DNA from: Brevundimonas sp. AJA228-03
GTDB lineage: Bacteria > Pseudomonadota > Alphaproteobacteria > Caulobacterales > Caulobacteraceae
Assembly (NCBI RefSeq): GCF_017795885.1
Contig: NZ_CP059297.1
Coordinates: forward strand, 558,001-622,000
Reading direction: 5' to 3'
Length of the DNA: 64,000 nt
The translations under genes were made by a program, and so were the position numbers. Position 1 is the stretch's first letter. Every line of letters starts with the position of its first letter. Positions 25,072 through 36,607 of this stretch are shown piece by piece. Under the pieces are notes generated by a model, which saw nothing but the letters and a program-made list of their open reading frames with translations, had not been told where the DNA came from and did not search any database.

Positions 25072-27402
25072 ATGGACGGAGCCGAGATCGCCTTTGTGGC
25101 GACGGCCGGAGCGGCGGGACTGGCGCTGGCCCTTATCGCCTGGGCCTGGCGGCTGAAGCGCGCCCTGGCGCGCCGGGAATCCATGATTGAGTATGGACTG
25201 CAGTCGGCCGAGACCGGAACCGTCACGCGGGACGCAGCCCTGGCCGCATTCGGCGACGTGCGGCTGAGCCTGGTGCACGATGCCATGCCGGTCGTGGTGG
25301 GAGACGCAGCGCACATCCATTCGGCTCGCACTGGCCTGGCCGCCGCGGAGACCGGCGATCCGGCCCTGGACCTGGCCGAAAGCCTGAACGCACGCCACAC
25401 GGAAGCCGTTCGCCTGCTGCTGGACGAGGGTCAGCCCTTTGACCTGCGCGACGGAGACTGGCGCATCGAGGGACGGCCGTTCGGTGGCGAGGCCTGGATC
25501 GGCCTGTCGCAGCTGTCCGTGTCCGAACGGTCCGACGTCACGCCCGGCGAGGTCCCCGGCGGGCTCGGGGCCGGTCTGATCGCCGACGCGTCGCCCGCGC
25601 CGACCTGGGTGGTGGACGGTCAGGGCCAGCTGATCTGGGCCAATCGCGCCTGGCTGGCCGAGGTCCGTGCGCCGTCTCTGGAGGAGGCCCGCGAGGCGGG
25701 AGCCGTGTTCGACCGGGGGGCCGACCAGCTGGCGGCCGAGGCGTCTCGCGTGGGCGCGCGTCAGGAGGGCTTCCGCTGGACGGCGGGCGACAGCCGCAGG
25801 CGCGCCTGGAAGATCATGGCCGAGCCGCTGGCGGGCGTCGGCGGGCCGGTGCTGGTCTTCGCCATCGACATGACCGAGGCCGAGGAAACCCGCGACACCC
25901 TGCGCCGCCACGTCACGGCGCACGACGAGACGCTGAACCACCTGGCCGATGCGGTGGCCATCTTTGGCCCGTCACGGAAGCTCGCCTTTCACAACACCGC
26001 CTTCCAGACCCTGTTCACCCTCGACCCCGCCTGGTTGAACGAGCGGCCGACGCACGGCGAACTCCTTGACCGGTTGCGCCAGCGCCGCATGCTGCCCGAG
26101 GTCATCGACTACGCCGGATGGAAGGCCCGGGAGCTGGAGTTCTACGGCGCGGCCGAAGCGGCCCCGGACGACAGCTGGTCCCTGCCGGACGGACGGACTC
26201 TCAGGGTCGTGCGACAGCCGCACCCGCTGGGCGGAATCCTGCTGATCTTCTCCGACATCACCGGTGAGCTGTCCCTGCGCAGCCGCTTCAATGCCCAGCT
26301 GCAGGTCCAGACCGCGACGCTGGACAAGCTGAACGACGCCGTGGCCGTGTTCGGGTCGGACGGCCGCCTGCGCCTGCACAATGAGGCGTTCGAGACCTTC
26401 TGGGCCGTGTCGGCCGAACGACTGGAAGCGGCGGGCGACTTCGACGCCGTAGCCGAACTGTGCAAGGGTGCCCTGCCCGACGCCGCCCTGTGGCTGGGGC
26501 TGAAGGCGCGGGTCGCCGACCCCGATCCGGAAAGCCGCGTGGCGGTCCAGGGCGAAGGGCGCACGACCGATGGCCGGATCGCCGCCTGGCAGACCCGACC
26601 CCTGCCCGATGGCGCGACCCTGGTGGCCTTTTCCGACGTCACGGCCCGGCGGGAGCTGGAACAGGCCCTGGCCCAGCGGGAGGCGGCCCTGAAGGAAAGC
26701 CAGGCGCTGAAACGCGAGTTCGTCGGCTCGGTCAGCTATGAGCTGCGGACCCCCCTGACGACCATCGTCGGCTATTCCGAATTGCTGGAAAGCATGGGCG
26801 ACCTCCCCGATCGCAGCCGCCAGCATGCCGGAGCCATCCGCATCGCGGCAGGGCAACTGGCCCGCTCGATCGACGACGTGCTGGACATGGCCCAGATCGA
26901 CGCCGGGGAGATGGAGCTGTCGCTCGGCGACGTGCGCATCCGCGACCTGTTCGCCGAGGCGATCGAGCGTCACCGCCCCCGGATCGAGGGTCGCGGCGCG
27001 ACGCTGAAGGCCATGGTCCCGACCGATTTGCCCCCGGTCCGGGCCGATGCGCGGCGTCTGATTCAGGCCCTGGATCACCTGCTCGAAAACGCGACACGAT
27101 CCGTGTCCGAGGGCGGAGCGGTCGTGCTGAAGGCCGAACTGAACGGCACCGAGGTCCGAATCCGGGTTGAGGACACCGGGCGGGGCATCCCCTATCACAT
27201 CCAGGCCCTGGTCTTCGACCGGTTCGTCAAGCGCGAGCGCGGCGGACCCGGTGTCGGCCTGGCCCTGGTCAAGGCCCTGGTCGAACTGCACGGCGGCTGG
27301 GCCGAGGTGGAGTCCGAACCCGGCAAGGGTGCCGCCTTCATCCTGCACCTGCCGCTGGACGCGACCGGGGCTGCGGTGGTGCCGGAACTGGCCCTGGGTT
27401 GA
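25072..27402 (+). CDS. divL: DivL-type cell-cycle sensor kinase with Tyr in the H-box
   Basis: A 776-residue kinase homologue with an N-terminal membrane helix (about 7-27), PAS domains at about 180-280, 290-400 and 410-520, a HisKA-like dimerisation domain and an ATPase domain. The H-box reads VGSVSYELRTPLTTI: the usual phospho-acceptor His is Tyr at residue 556 (TAT at 26737). This substitution, the length and the PAS layout match DivL of Caulobacter, which governs CtrA activity through CckA, reads the phosphorylation state of DivK and is not an ordinary His kinase. The ATPase domain keeps LLENATRS, VEDTGRGIP, FDRFVKR and GPGVGLALVKAL. It probably acts at the cell pole in control of asymmetric division. 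The role is inferred from the family. Confidence 0.9.
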   Translation: MDGAEIAFVATAGAAGLALALIAWAWRLKRALARRESMIEYGLQSAETGTVTRDAALAAFGDVRLSLVHDAMPVVVGDAAHIHSARTGLAAAETGDPALDLAESLNARHTEAVRLLLDEGQPFDLRDGDWRIEGRPFGGEAWIGLSQLSVSERSDVTPGEVPGGLGAGLIADASPAPTWVVDGQGQLIWANRAWLAEVRAPSLEEAREAGAVFDRGADQLAAEASRVGARQEGFRWTAGDSRRRAWKIMAEPLAGVGGPVLVFAIDMTEAEETRDTLRRHVTAHDETLNHLADAVAIFGPSRKLAFHNTAFQTLFTLDPAWLNERPTHGELLDRLRQRRMLPEVIDYAGWKARELEFYGAAEAAPDDSWSLPDGRTLRVVRQPHPLGGILLIFSDITGELSLRSRFNAQLQVQTATLDKLNDAVAVFGSDGRLRLHNEAFETFWAVSAERLEAAGDFDAVAELCKGALPDAALWLGLKARVADPDPESRVAVQGEGRTTDGRIAAWQTRPLPDGATLVAFSDVTARRELEQALAQREAALKESQALKREFVGSVSYELRTPLTTIVGYSELLESMGDLPDRSRQHAGAIRIAAGQLARSIDDVLDMAQIDAGEMELSLGDVRIRDLFAEAIERHRPRIEGRGATLKAMVPTDLPPVRADARRLIQALDHLLENATRSVSEGGAVVLKAELNGTEVRIRVEDTGRGIPYHIQALVFDRFVKRERGGPGVGLALVKALVELHGGWAEVESEPGKGAAFILHLPLDATGAAVVPELALG

Positions 27403-27491
27403 GGCCGTATAGGCCACGGCGACGCATCGGGGCTTGAGCCCAACGACCCTCTTGCCTACTGGCTGCTGCCTGTTGCCATTCGGAGGCCATC

Positions 27492-28346
27492 ATGGCCGAC
27501 CTCCTCAAGACCGCCCTGATCTACGATTTCGACGGCACCCTGGCGCGTGGGAACATGCAGGAGGTGACCTTCATCCCCTCGGTCGGCATGGGGATCGGTG
27601 ACTTCTGGGGCGAGGCGGACCGGCTGACCCGGTCGGCCGATGGCGACAACATCCTGATGTACATGCAGTTGATGCTGCAGCGGGCGCGCGAGAACGGCAC
27701 GCCGATCACCAGGAGCACCCTGCGCGAGCACGGCGAGGACGTGAAACTGTTCGACGGGCTGAAGTCCGACCTGACCGGTCCCGGCTGGTTCGGGCGGATC
27801 GACGCGGTGGGCGCGAGATACGGCCTGGACATCGAACACTACATCATTTCGGCCGGGCTGGAGGAGATGATCGAGGGCTGTCCGATCCGCGACGCCTTCC
27901 ACCACGTCTTCGCGTCCAAATTCGCCTATGACGACCACGGGGTGGCGATCTGGCCGGCCGTCGGCGTCAACTACACGACCAAGACCCAGTATCTGTTCCG
28001 CATCAACAAGGGGGTGCTGAACCACTGGGACCATGAGCGGATCAACAAATTCGTGCCCGACGACGACCGGGCCGTGCCGTTCGAGCGGATGATCTTCCTG
28101 GGCGACGGGGACACCGATGTCCCGACCATGAAGATGATGCATACCAAGGGCGGCTATTCGATCGCGGTCTATGATCCCCGGAACTCCGAGAAGGACCAGA
28201 AGAAGATCTACAGCCTGATCTCCGAGGACCGGGTGAATTTCGTGGCCGCCGCCGACTATCGCGAGGGCCAGCCGCTGGACCTGATCGTCAAGGGCCTGAT
28301 CGGCCGCATTGCCATCAACGCCGGCACCATGCCGGCCGTCGACTGA
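27492..28346 (+). CDS. HAD superfamily hydrolase
   Basis: A 284-residue haloacid-dehalogenase-like protein, probably a phosphatase. Motif I is IYDFDGTLARGN, where the first Asp is the nucleophile. Motif II is probably the Ser in YIISAGLEEM. Motif IV is FLGDGDTDVP. A large cap follows motif I (about 20-100). Substrate is unknown. The ATG at 27492 has CGGAGG 5 bases upstream. It precedes gshB by 18 bases in the same direction and so is likely co-transcribed, although no functional link is obvious. Confidence 0.87.
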   Translation: MADLLKTALIYDFDGTLARGNMQEVTFIPSVGMGIGDFWGEADRLTRSADGDNILMYMQLMLQRARENGTPITRSTLREHGEDVKLFDGLKSDLTGPGWFGRIDAVGARYGLDIEHYIISAGLEEMIEGCPIRDAFHHVFASKFAYDDHGVAIWPAVGVNYTTKTQYLFRINKGVLNHWDHERINKFVPDDDRAVPFERMIFLGDGDTDVPTMKMMHTKGGYSIAVYDPRNSEKDQKKIYSLISEDRVNFVAAADYREGQPLDLIVKGLIGRIAINAGTMPAVD

Positions 28347-28364
28347 TCGACGAAGGACATTCAC

Positions 28365-29315
28365 ATGCTGCGCGTCGCTGTTCAGATGGACCCCATCGAA
28401 GGGGTCAACATCGCCTCGGACACCACCTTCTTTCTGATGATGGAGGCGCAGCAGCGTGGCCATGCGCTGTGGGTCCATGACTTCCGCACCCTGGCGCTGG
28501 AGGACCGCAGCCTGTCGTGCCGCGCCCGGCCGGTGACGATCCGCCAGGTCCACGGGGATCACGTTTCGTTCGGACCGGAGGTGAAGCTGGACCTGGGCCG
28601 CGATGTCGATGTGATCCTGATGCGTCAGGACCCGCCGTTCGACATGGCCTATGTCACCGCCACCTATCTGCTGGAAACGGTCCACCCGCGCACCCTGGTG
28701 GTCAACGACCCGGCCGAGGTCCGCTCCGCACCCGAAAAACTGTTCGCCACGCGTTTCGAGGGCGTCCAGCCGCCGACGCTGATCAGCGCGGACCCGGTCG
28801 CCCTGGTTGAATTCCACGAACGCCACGGCGACGTCGTGCTCAAGCCCCTGCACGGGGCGGCGGGATCGGGCGTGGTGCGGCTGAAGGCGGACGATCCGAA
28901 TCTTGAGGCCCTTGTCGAGATCCACATGGCGGGGTCACGGGATCCGCTGGTGATCCAGAAATTTATCCCCGCCGTGTCAAAGGGTGACAAGCGCATCATC
29001 CTGATCGACGGCGAGCCGGTCGGGGCCATCAACCGCGTGCCCGCCGATGGCCAGGTGCGCTCCAACCTGCGGGTCGGGGGCACGGCTGCGCCGGTCGAGC
29101 TGACGCCGCGCGATCTGGAAATCTGCGCCATCGTCGGGCCGGTGCTGAAGGAAAAGGGCTTGCTGTTCGTCGGCATCGACGTGATCGGCGACTATCTGAC
29201 CGAGATCAATGTGACCTCGCCGACCGGTGCGGTCCAGCTGAAGGACTTCACCGGCATCGATGCGGCGTCGATCCTGTGGGACGTGATCGAGGCGAAGCGT
29301 ATTCCGAACGGCTGA
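28365..29315 (+). CDS. gshB: Glutathione synthetase
   Basis: A 316-residue ATP-grasp enzyme that joins gamma-glutamylcysteine and glycine to make glutathione in the cytoplasm. The N-terminus ([19 protein letters not shown]) and [23 protein letters not shown] are signature GshB sequences. Further motifs are [15 protein letters not shown], the ATP-grasp glycine loop [15 protein letters not shown], and metal-binding [23 protein letters not shown]. The length is normal. It is likely second in a two-gene transcript with the HAD gene. Confidence 0.96.
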   Translation: MLRVAVQMDPIEGVNIASDTTFFLMMEAQQRGHALWVHDFRTLALEDRSLSCRARPVTIRQVHGDHVSFGPEVKLDLGRDVDVILMRQDPPFDMAYVTATYLLETVHPRTLVVNDPAEVRSAPEKLFATRFEGVQPPTLISADPVALVEFHERHGDVVLKPLHGAAGSGVVRLKADDPNLEALVEIHMAGSRDPLVIQKFIPAVSKGDKRIILIDGEPVGAINRVPADGQVRSNLRVGGTAAPVELTPRDLEICAIVGPVLKEKGLLFVGIDVIGDYLTEINVTSPTGAVQLKDFTGIDAASILWDVIEAKRIPNG

Positions 29316-29395
29316 CGCGCGTCAGGCGGGCATATCGCCCCACTTGCAACCTGGATTTGTTTATGTTTTGATCCCTGCGAACCATGGGGCGAAAC

Positions 29396-30973
29396 ATGCT
29401 GGCCAGCATCGCGACGGTGGCGTTCGAGGGGGTCGAGGCGCGCCGCGTCACCGTGGAGGTGCAACTGGTCGGCAAGGACGGCGAGACGGTCTTCTCCATC
29501 GTGGGCCTGCCGGACAAGGCGGTGGCCGAGAGCCGGGAGCGGGTGCGCGGGGCGTTCGCCGGCATCGGCCTGGCGCTGCCGGCCAAGCGGATCATCGCCA
29601 ACCTGGCCCCCGCCGACCTGCCCAAGGAAGGCAGTCATTTCGACCTGCCGATCGCCCTGGCCCTGCTGGCGGCGCTCGGCGTGATCCAGCCCGATGCGCT
29701 TCAGGGCTGGGCGGCTCTGGGGGAGCTGGGCCTCGACGGACGGATCCAGCCGGTGGGCGGCACATTGCCGGCCGCGGTCGCCGCCTCGGCCATGGGGCTG
29801 GGCCTGATCTGCCCCGAGGCGAACGGGCCGGAGGCGGCCTGGGCGGGCGACGTCTCGATCCTGGCCCCCCGGTCCCTGATCGGTCTGATCAACCATTTCA
29901 AGGGCACGACCATCCTGCGCGCGCCCGAGCCGGGGCCGGTGCGGTCGGGAACGGCCGTGCCTGACCTGCGCGACGTCAAGGGTCAGGAAAGCGCCAAGCG
30001 GGCTCTGGAGGTCGCCGCCGCCGGGGGCCACAACCTTCTGTTCGTCGGCCCGCCCGGATCGGGCAAGTCGATGATGGCCCAGCGCCTGCCGGGCCTGCTG
30101 CCGCCGCTGACGCCGACGGAGCTGCTGGAAACCTCCATGGTCTGGTCGATCGCCGGGCTGATCGAGCGCGGAGCCCTGACGCGCGAGCGGCCGTTCCGCA
30201 GCCCCCACCACTCCGCCTCCATGGCCGCCCTGACTGGCGGGGGCCTGCGCGCCAGGCCGGGCGAGGCGTCGCTGGCGCACAACGGCGTGCTGTTCCTGGA
30301 TGAACTGCCCGAATATTCGGCCCAGGCGCTCGACAGTCTGCGCGCGCCGCTGGAAACGGGCGAAATCGTCGTTGCCCGCGCCAATGCCCATGTCCGTTAT
30401 CCGGCGCGTTTCCAGCTGGTGGCGGCCATGAATCCCTGCCGCTGTGGCCTCGGCGGCGCGGGGAAAGGGGCGTGCGGCAAGGCCCCCCGGTGCCAGCGCG
30501 ACTATCAAAACCGCATTTCCGGCCCGATGTTCGACCGCATCGACCTGACGGTCGAGACCCCGCCCGTCACTGCCGCCGACATGGCCCTGCCCAGCCCGGC
30601 GGAGGGCACCGCCGAGGCGGCGGCGCGCGTCGCCGTCGCCCGCGCCATGCAGGAGGACCGGGTGCGGGAGGCGGGACTGGACCCGATGCAGGCCCTGAAC
30701 GCCCGGTCTTCGGGCGAGGTGCTTGAGCGATTCGCCACGCCGGACGCGGCCGGTCGCGCCCTGCTGATGCGGGCGGGCGAGGCCGGGGGGCTGACCGCGC
30801 GCGGCTGGACCCGGACCCTGCGGCTGGCCCGGACCATCGCCGATCTGGAAGGCGCGACCGGGGTCCTCCGCCGCCACATCGCCGAGGCCCTGATCTATCG
30901 CCGGTCCACCGTCGGCGCCCAGGGCGACTTCGAGCGGCAGGGGGGCGGACAGGCTGCGATGCCCGCCTGGTAG
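29396..30973 (+). CDS. comM: ComM/YifB family Mg-chelatase-like AAA+ ATPase
   Basis: A 525-residue protein. The N-terminal Lon-protease-like fold (ATVAFEGVEARRVTVEVQLV, FSIVGLPDKAVAESRERVRGA) precedes the AAA+ domain with Walker A GPPGSGKSMMA, Walker B LFLDELPEYS and a Cys-containing insertion PCRCGLGGAGKGACG. The C-terminal helical domain follows (RGWTRTLRLARTIADLEG). In naturally competent bacteria ComM is a branch-migration helicase that integrates transforming DNA. ATG 29396 is preferred over 29384 because GGGGC lies 6 bases upstream and the N-terminus then matches family members. Confidence 0.94.
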   Translation: MLASIATVAFEGVEARRVTVEVQLVGKDGETVFSIVGLPDKAVAESRERVRGAFAGIGLALPAKRIIANLAPADLPKEGSHFDLPIALALLAALGVIQPDALQGWAALGELGLDGRIQPVGGTLPAAVAASAMGLGLICPEANGPEAAWAGDVSILAPRSLIGLINHFKGTTILRAPEPGPVRSGTAVPDLRDVKGQESAKRALEVAAAGGHNLLFVGPPGSGKSMMAQRLPGLLPPLTPTELLETSMVWSIAGLIERGALTRERPFRSPHHSASMAALTGGGLRARPGEASLAHNGVLFLDELPEYSAQALDSLRAPLETGEIVVARANAHVRYPARFQLVAAMNPCRCGLGGAGKGACGKAPRCQRDYQNRISGPMFDRIDLTVETPPVTAADMALPSPAEGTAEAAARVAVARAMQEDRVREAGLDPMQALNARSSGEVLERFATPDAAGRALLMRAGEAGGLTARGWTRTLRLARTIADLEGATGVLRRHIAEALIYRRSTVGAQGDFERQGGGQAAMPAW

Positions 30974-31028
30974 CCGATAGGCGGTCGTTAACGCCTTTCG
31001 CCCACTCTCCGTCCCAGCGGAGGCGGGC

Positions 31029-32588
31029 ATGGCGCGGCGAACCAGGGCGAGCACGGCAGCGGACACGACCCCGGTGACGAATCTGGGCGGGGCGGATCCC
31101 TTCCTGCGACTGATGAGCCACGAGATGCGCACGCCGCTGAACGGCGTCATCGGCATGCTGGGCCTTCTGACACGCACTCGACTGGACGGCGCACAGCGCG
31201 CCTATGCCGAGGCCGCCCGGGATTCGGCCGAGCACCTGCTGGGCCTCGTCAACGACCTGCTGGACTATGCCCGGCTCGAAGCCGGCAAGCTGGAATTCGA
31301 CCTCGCGCCCGTCGATCCCGAAGGCCTGGTGCGCGGCGTCGCGGAACTGCTGAGCCCTCGCGCCCACGAAAAGGGGCTGGAAATCGTGTGGTCGGTCGGC
31401 ACCGATGCAACCGACATCATGGCCGACGAGGGCCGACTGCGTCAGGTCCTGTTCAACCTGGCCGGAAACGCGGTCAAGTTCAGCGACACCGGCGGTGTCC
31501 GCATTGCCGTTGAGCGGGCGGGCGGGACCGACGTCCGGCCGGTGCTGGCCTTCATCGTCGACGACACGGGGCCGGGTATTCCAGCCGAGGCCCGCGCGCG
31601 CATCTTTGAGGAGTTCGGCCACGTCGATGCCTCCGATGCCACGCGCCATGGCGGGGCCGGGCTGGGCCTGGCGGTGGTCCAGAAACTGGCGCGGGCCATG
31701 GGCGGGACCGTCACCGTCGAGGATCGCCCCGACGCCGGCGCGGTGCCGGGCTCGCGCTTCCGGTTCGAAGCGGCCTTCGAGGCGGCCCCCGATGCCGCGC
31801 CCCGCGCCCGACCGCTGGACGGACTCCTGGTCGCGGTGCGCAGTCCCGACGCGTTCGTCCGTGAGGCCGCAGAGGCCCAGATCGTGGCCAGCGGCGGCTC
31901 GCCCTGGCCGACCGGTGACCTGGCGCCCGTGACCCTGGTCGATCATGCCGAGACCCTGAAGACCGGCCAGGCGCTGGCGGCCCTGCCCGAGGGCGGGCGC
32001 GGCATCATCCTGCTGAAACCGTCCGAGCGCGAGCTGATCGTCCGCTATCGCGGGATGGGGTTCGCCGGCTACCTGATCAAGCCCCTGCGCCGTGCGTCGC
32101 TCGTCGAACGGGTCCTGGCCGCGCATCAGGCGGAGGCCCTGCCCGGCGCCCCGCGCCTCGCGGCCCCTGAGGACGACCGGGTCCTGCCCGTCCGGTTCGC
32201 AGGAACGCGGGTGCTGCTGGCGGAGGACAATCCGGTCGGCGCGCTTCTGGCCAGGACCTTGCTGCGGCGCGAGGGCTGCGTCGTCGAGACCGCCGCCACG
32301 GGCAGCGAAGCCGTGGCGGCGATGAAGCGCGCCCGGTACGATCTCGTCTTCATGGACATGCGGATGCCGGTCATGGACGGCCCCGCCGCCACCCGCGAGA
32401 TCCGCGCCGCGGGCGACCGCACGCCCATCGTCGCCCTGACCGCCAACGCCTTCGCCGAGGACCGCAAGGTCTGTCTGGAGGCCGGGATGGACGACCACCT
32501 CGTCAAGCCGCTGGAGCTCGAGGCGTTGCGGTCAGCTTTGGTGCGCTGGACGACCGGAGACATCCGCGCCAAGGTCGCGGCCGTATAG
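31029..32588 (+). CDS. Hybrid sensor histidine kinase / response regulator
   Basis: A 519-residue soluble hybrid kinase. There is no sensor domain; the HisKA H-box LRLMSHEMRTPLNGVIG is at residues 26-42 with phospho-acceptor His31. The ATPase domain has N-box NLAGNAVKFS, VDDTGPGIP, FEEFGHVD and GGAGLGLAVVQKL. Residues about 265-370 look like a degenerate receiver domain (LLVAVRSPDAFVREAAEAQIV, GYLIKPLRRASLV) without a clear phospho-acceptor Asp. A C-terminal receiver (about 392-515) is intact: LLAEDNPV, acceptor Asp443 in VFMDMRMPVMDG, LTANAF and DDHLVKPLEL. Signals must come through a partner. The ATG follows GCGGAGGCG by 3-5 bases. No clear family name. Confidence 0.92.
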   Translation: MARRTRASTAADTTPVTNLGGADPFLRLMSHEMRTPLNGVIGMLGLLTRTRLDGAQRAYAEAARDSAEHLLGLVNDLLDYARLEAGKLEFDLAPVDPEGLVRGVAELLSPRAHEKGLEIVWSVGTDATDIMADEGRLRQVLFNLAGNAVKFSDTGGVRIAVERAGGTDVRPVLAFIVDDTGPGIPAEARARIFEEFGHVDASDATRHGGAGLGLAVVQKLARAMGGTVTVEDRPDAGAVPGSRFRFEAAFEAAPDAAPRARPLDGLLVAVRSPDAFVREAAEAQIVASGGSPWPTGDLAPVTLVDHAETLKTGQALAALPEGGRGIILLKPSERELIVRYRGMGFAGYLIKPLRRASLVERVLAAHQAEALPGAPRLAAPEDDRVLPVRFAGTRVLLAEDNPVGALLARTLLRREGCVVETAATGSEAVAAMKRARYDLVFMDMRMPVMDGPAATREIRAAGDRTPIVALTANAFAEDRKVCLEAGMDDHLVKPLELEALRSALVRWTTGDIRAKVAAV

Positions 32589-32626
32589 CGACGCCGGGGG
32601 GGCGTCCGCTGGAGACGCCGATCCTC

Positions 32627-34003
32627 ATGACCCAAGACACGCCAGCGAACGATACGCCCACGCCGAAGACGGCGGCCGGCGCGATGGAGGTGTTCAAGGC
32701 CCTGGGCCGGGGTCGGGTGCTGATCGCCCTGGTGATCGGCTTCGGTTCCGGCCTTCCCTTTCTGCTGACGGGCGCGACGCTCAGCCTGTGGCTGCGCGAA
32801 GGCGGAGCCGAACTGGCCGCCATTGGCTTCATCTCGTGGGTCGGGCTGGCCTATTCGATGAAGTTCCTGTGGGCCCCGGTGATCGACCGTTTCGACGTGC
32901 CGTTCCTCGGCCGGTTCGGACGGCGGCGGGGCTGGATGCTTCTCTCGCAGATCGTCGTCGGCCTGTCCCTGATCGGCATGGCGATCATCGGACCGGAGGG
33001 CGGACTGACCGCGCTGGGCATCGCGGCCCTCGTCACGGCCTTCGCCTCCGCCACGCAGGACATCGTCGTGGACGCCTGGCGCATCGAAAGCGCCGACGGC
33101 GACGAGGACCAGGCCCTGCTGACATCGGCCTTCCAGCTCGGCTATCGTTTCGCGATCCTCGCGGGCAACGCCCTGATCCTGTTCTTCGCGGCCTGGCTGG
33201 GATGGAACGGGGCCTATGCCGTCTGGGGCGCGGCGATGAGTCTGGCCATCATTGCCACCCTGTTCGCCAAGGAGCCCGTGGACCGCCGCACCCTGGCCGA
33301 GGTCACCGGTCAGGTCTCCCTTCTGAGTCCACGCGGACTGTTCGACGCCATCGTCGGCCCCTTCCTCACCTTCCTCAAGACCCACGGTGCCGTGGCCTTT
33401 CTGATGCTGGCGGCGATCAGCCTGTATCGGTTGCCCGACTTCGTCATGGGGCCGATGGTCGGGCCCTTCTATACCGACCTCGGTCTGGACAAGCCGACGA
33501 TCGGCGCGATGCGGTTGAGCGTCGGCCTGATCGCGGCCTTCCTCGGCATCGCGGCGGGCGGGCTGTTCGCGGTGCGGTTCGGCTTCGGCAAGACCTTGCT
33601 GCTCGGTGCCCTGATCGGCCCGCTGTCCAACCTCGGCTACACCCTCATGGCGGTCGTCGGCCTGTCGACGCCAGTCTTCGGAGGCGTCCTGTTCGTCGAG
33701 AATTTCTCGGAAGGCTTCGCAGGCGCGGCCCTGGTCGCCTACATGGCCAGCCTGACCAGCATCGGCTACACCGCGACCCAGTACGCCCTGCTCAGCTCCT
33801 TCTATGCCCTGCTCGGAAAGTTCCTGAAGGGATTCTCGGGCGTGGTGGTGGAAAGCCTGGAACCCGGACGGTCCCTTATGGAGGCCTACGCCCTGTTCTT
33901 CGCGAGCACGGCGGCGGTCGGAATCCCGGCCGTCCTGCTGTGCTGGCTGCTGCTCAATCACCACCGCAAGACAAGGGACCCGGCCGACCCGGCGACTGCC
34001 TGA
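32627..34003 (+). CDS. MFS transporter, AmpG-like
   Basis: A 458-residue major facilitator with about 12 to 14 hydrophobic segments. The early segment GFGSGLPFLLTGATLSLWLREGGAELAAIGF and the loop PVIDRFDVPFLGRFGRRRGWMLLSQI are typical of AmpG permeases, which import GlcNAc-anhydromuramyl peptides for cell-wall recycling. FASATQDIVVDAWRIE is also an AmpG hallmark. Some alphaproteobacterial members of this branch have other substrates, so the name stays provisional. The gene converges on maeB with 21 bases between the stops. Confidence 0.85.
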   Translation: MTQDTPANDTPTPKTAAGAMEVFKALGRGRVLIALVIGFGSGLPFLLTGATLSLWLREGGAELAAIGFISWVGLAYSMKFLWAPVIDRFDVPFLGRFGRRRGWMLLSQIVVGLSLIGMAIIGPEGGLTALGIAALVTAFASATQDIVVDAWRIESADGDEDQALLTSAFQLGYRFAILAGNALILFFAAWLGWNGAYAVWGAAMSLAIIATLFAKEPVDRRTLAEVTGQVSLLSPRGLFDAIVGPFLTFLKTHGAVAFLMLAAISLYRLPDFVMGPMVGPFYTDLGLDKPTIGAMRLSVGLIAAFLGIAAGGLFAVRFGFGKTLLLGALIGPLSNLGYTLMAVVGLSTPVFGGVLFVENFSEGFAGAALVAYMASLTSIGYTATQYALLSSFYALLGKFLKGFSGVVVESLEPGRSLMEAYALFFASTAAVGIPAVLLCWLLLNHHRKTRDPADPATA

Positions 34004-34024
34004 CGCGTCACCCCGCCTGATCGA

Positions 34025-36391
<2,367 letters not shown>

Positions 36392-36607
36392 GGGTCAGCA
36401 AGCCTTTGAAAGGAGCCGGACTGTCGTAGCGACGGGGGGTGCCGCCGACAACCGTCGAGCGCTTTCCCGGCGGGACCCGGTATCGGCTTCACGCCGGGGA
36501 GGGGAGTTTTACCACGTTTGGAAAGCATACCTCCCGCCTCAGGCGCATCCGGAACCGAAGCGCGATCTGACGCTCTAGGCTGCACGCCATGCGTGGAGTC
36601 TCGCCCA

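Noticed and set aside
30567..32498. A 643-codon minus-strand frame opposite comM and the hybrid kinase
   Set aside because: Runs across the boundary of two plus-strand genes and has typical shadow composition.
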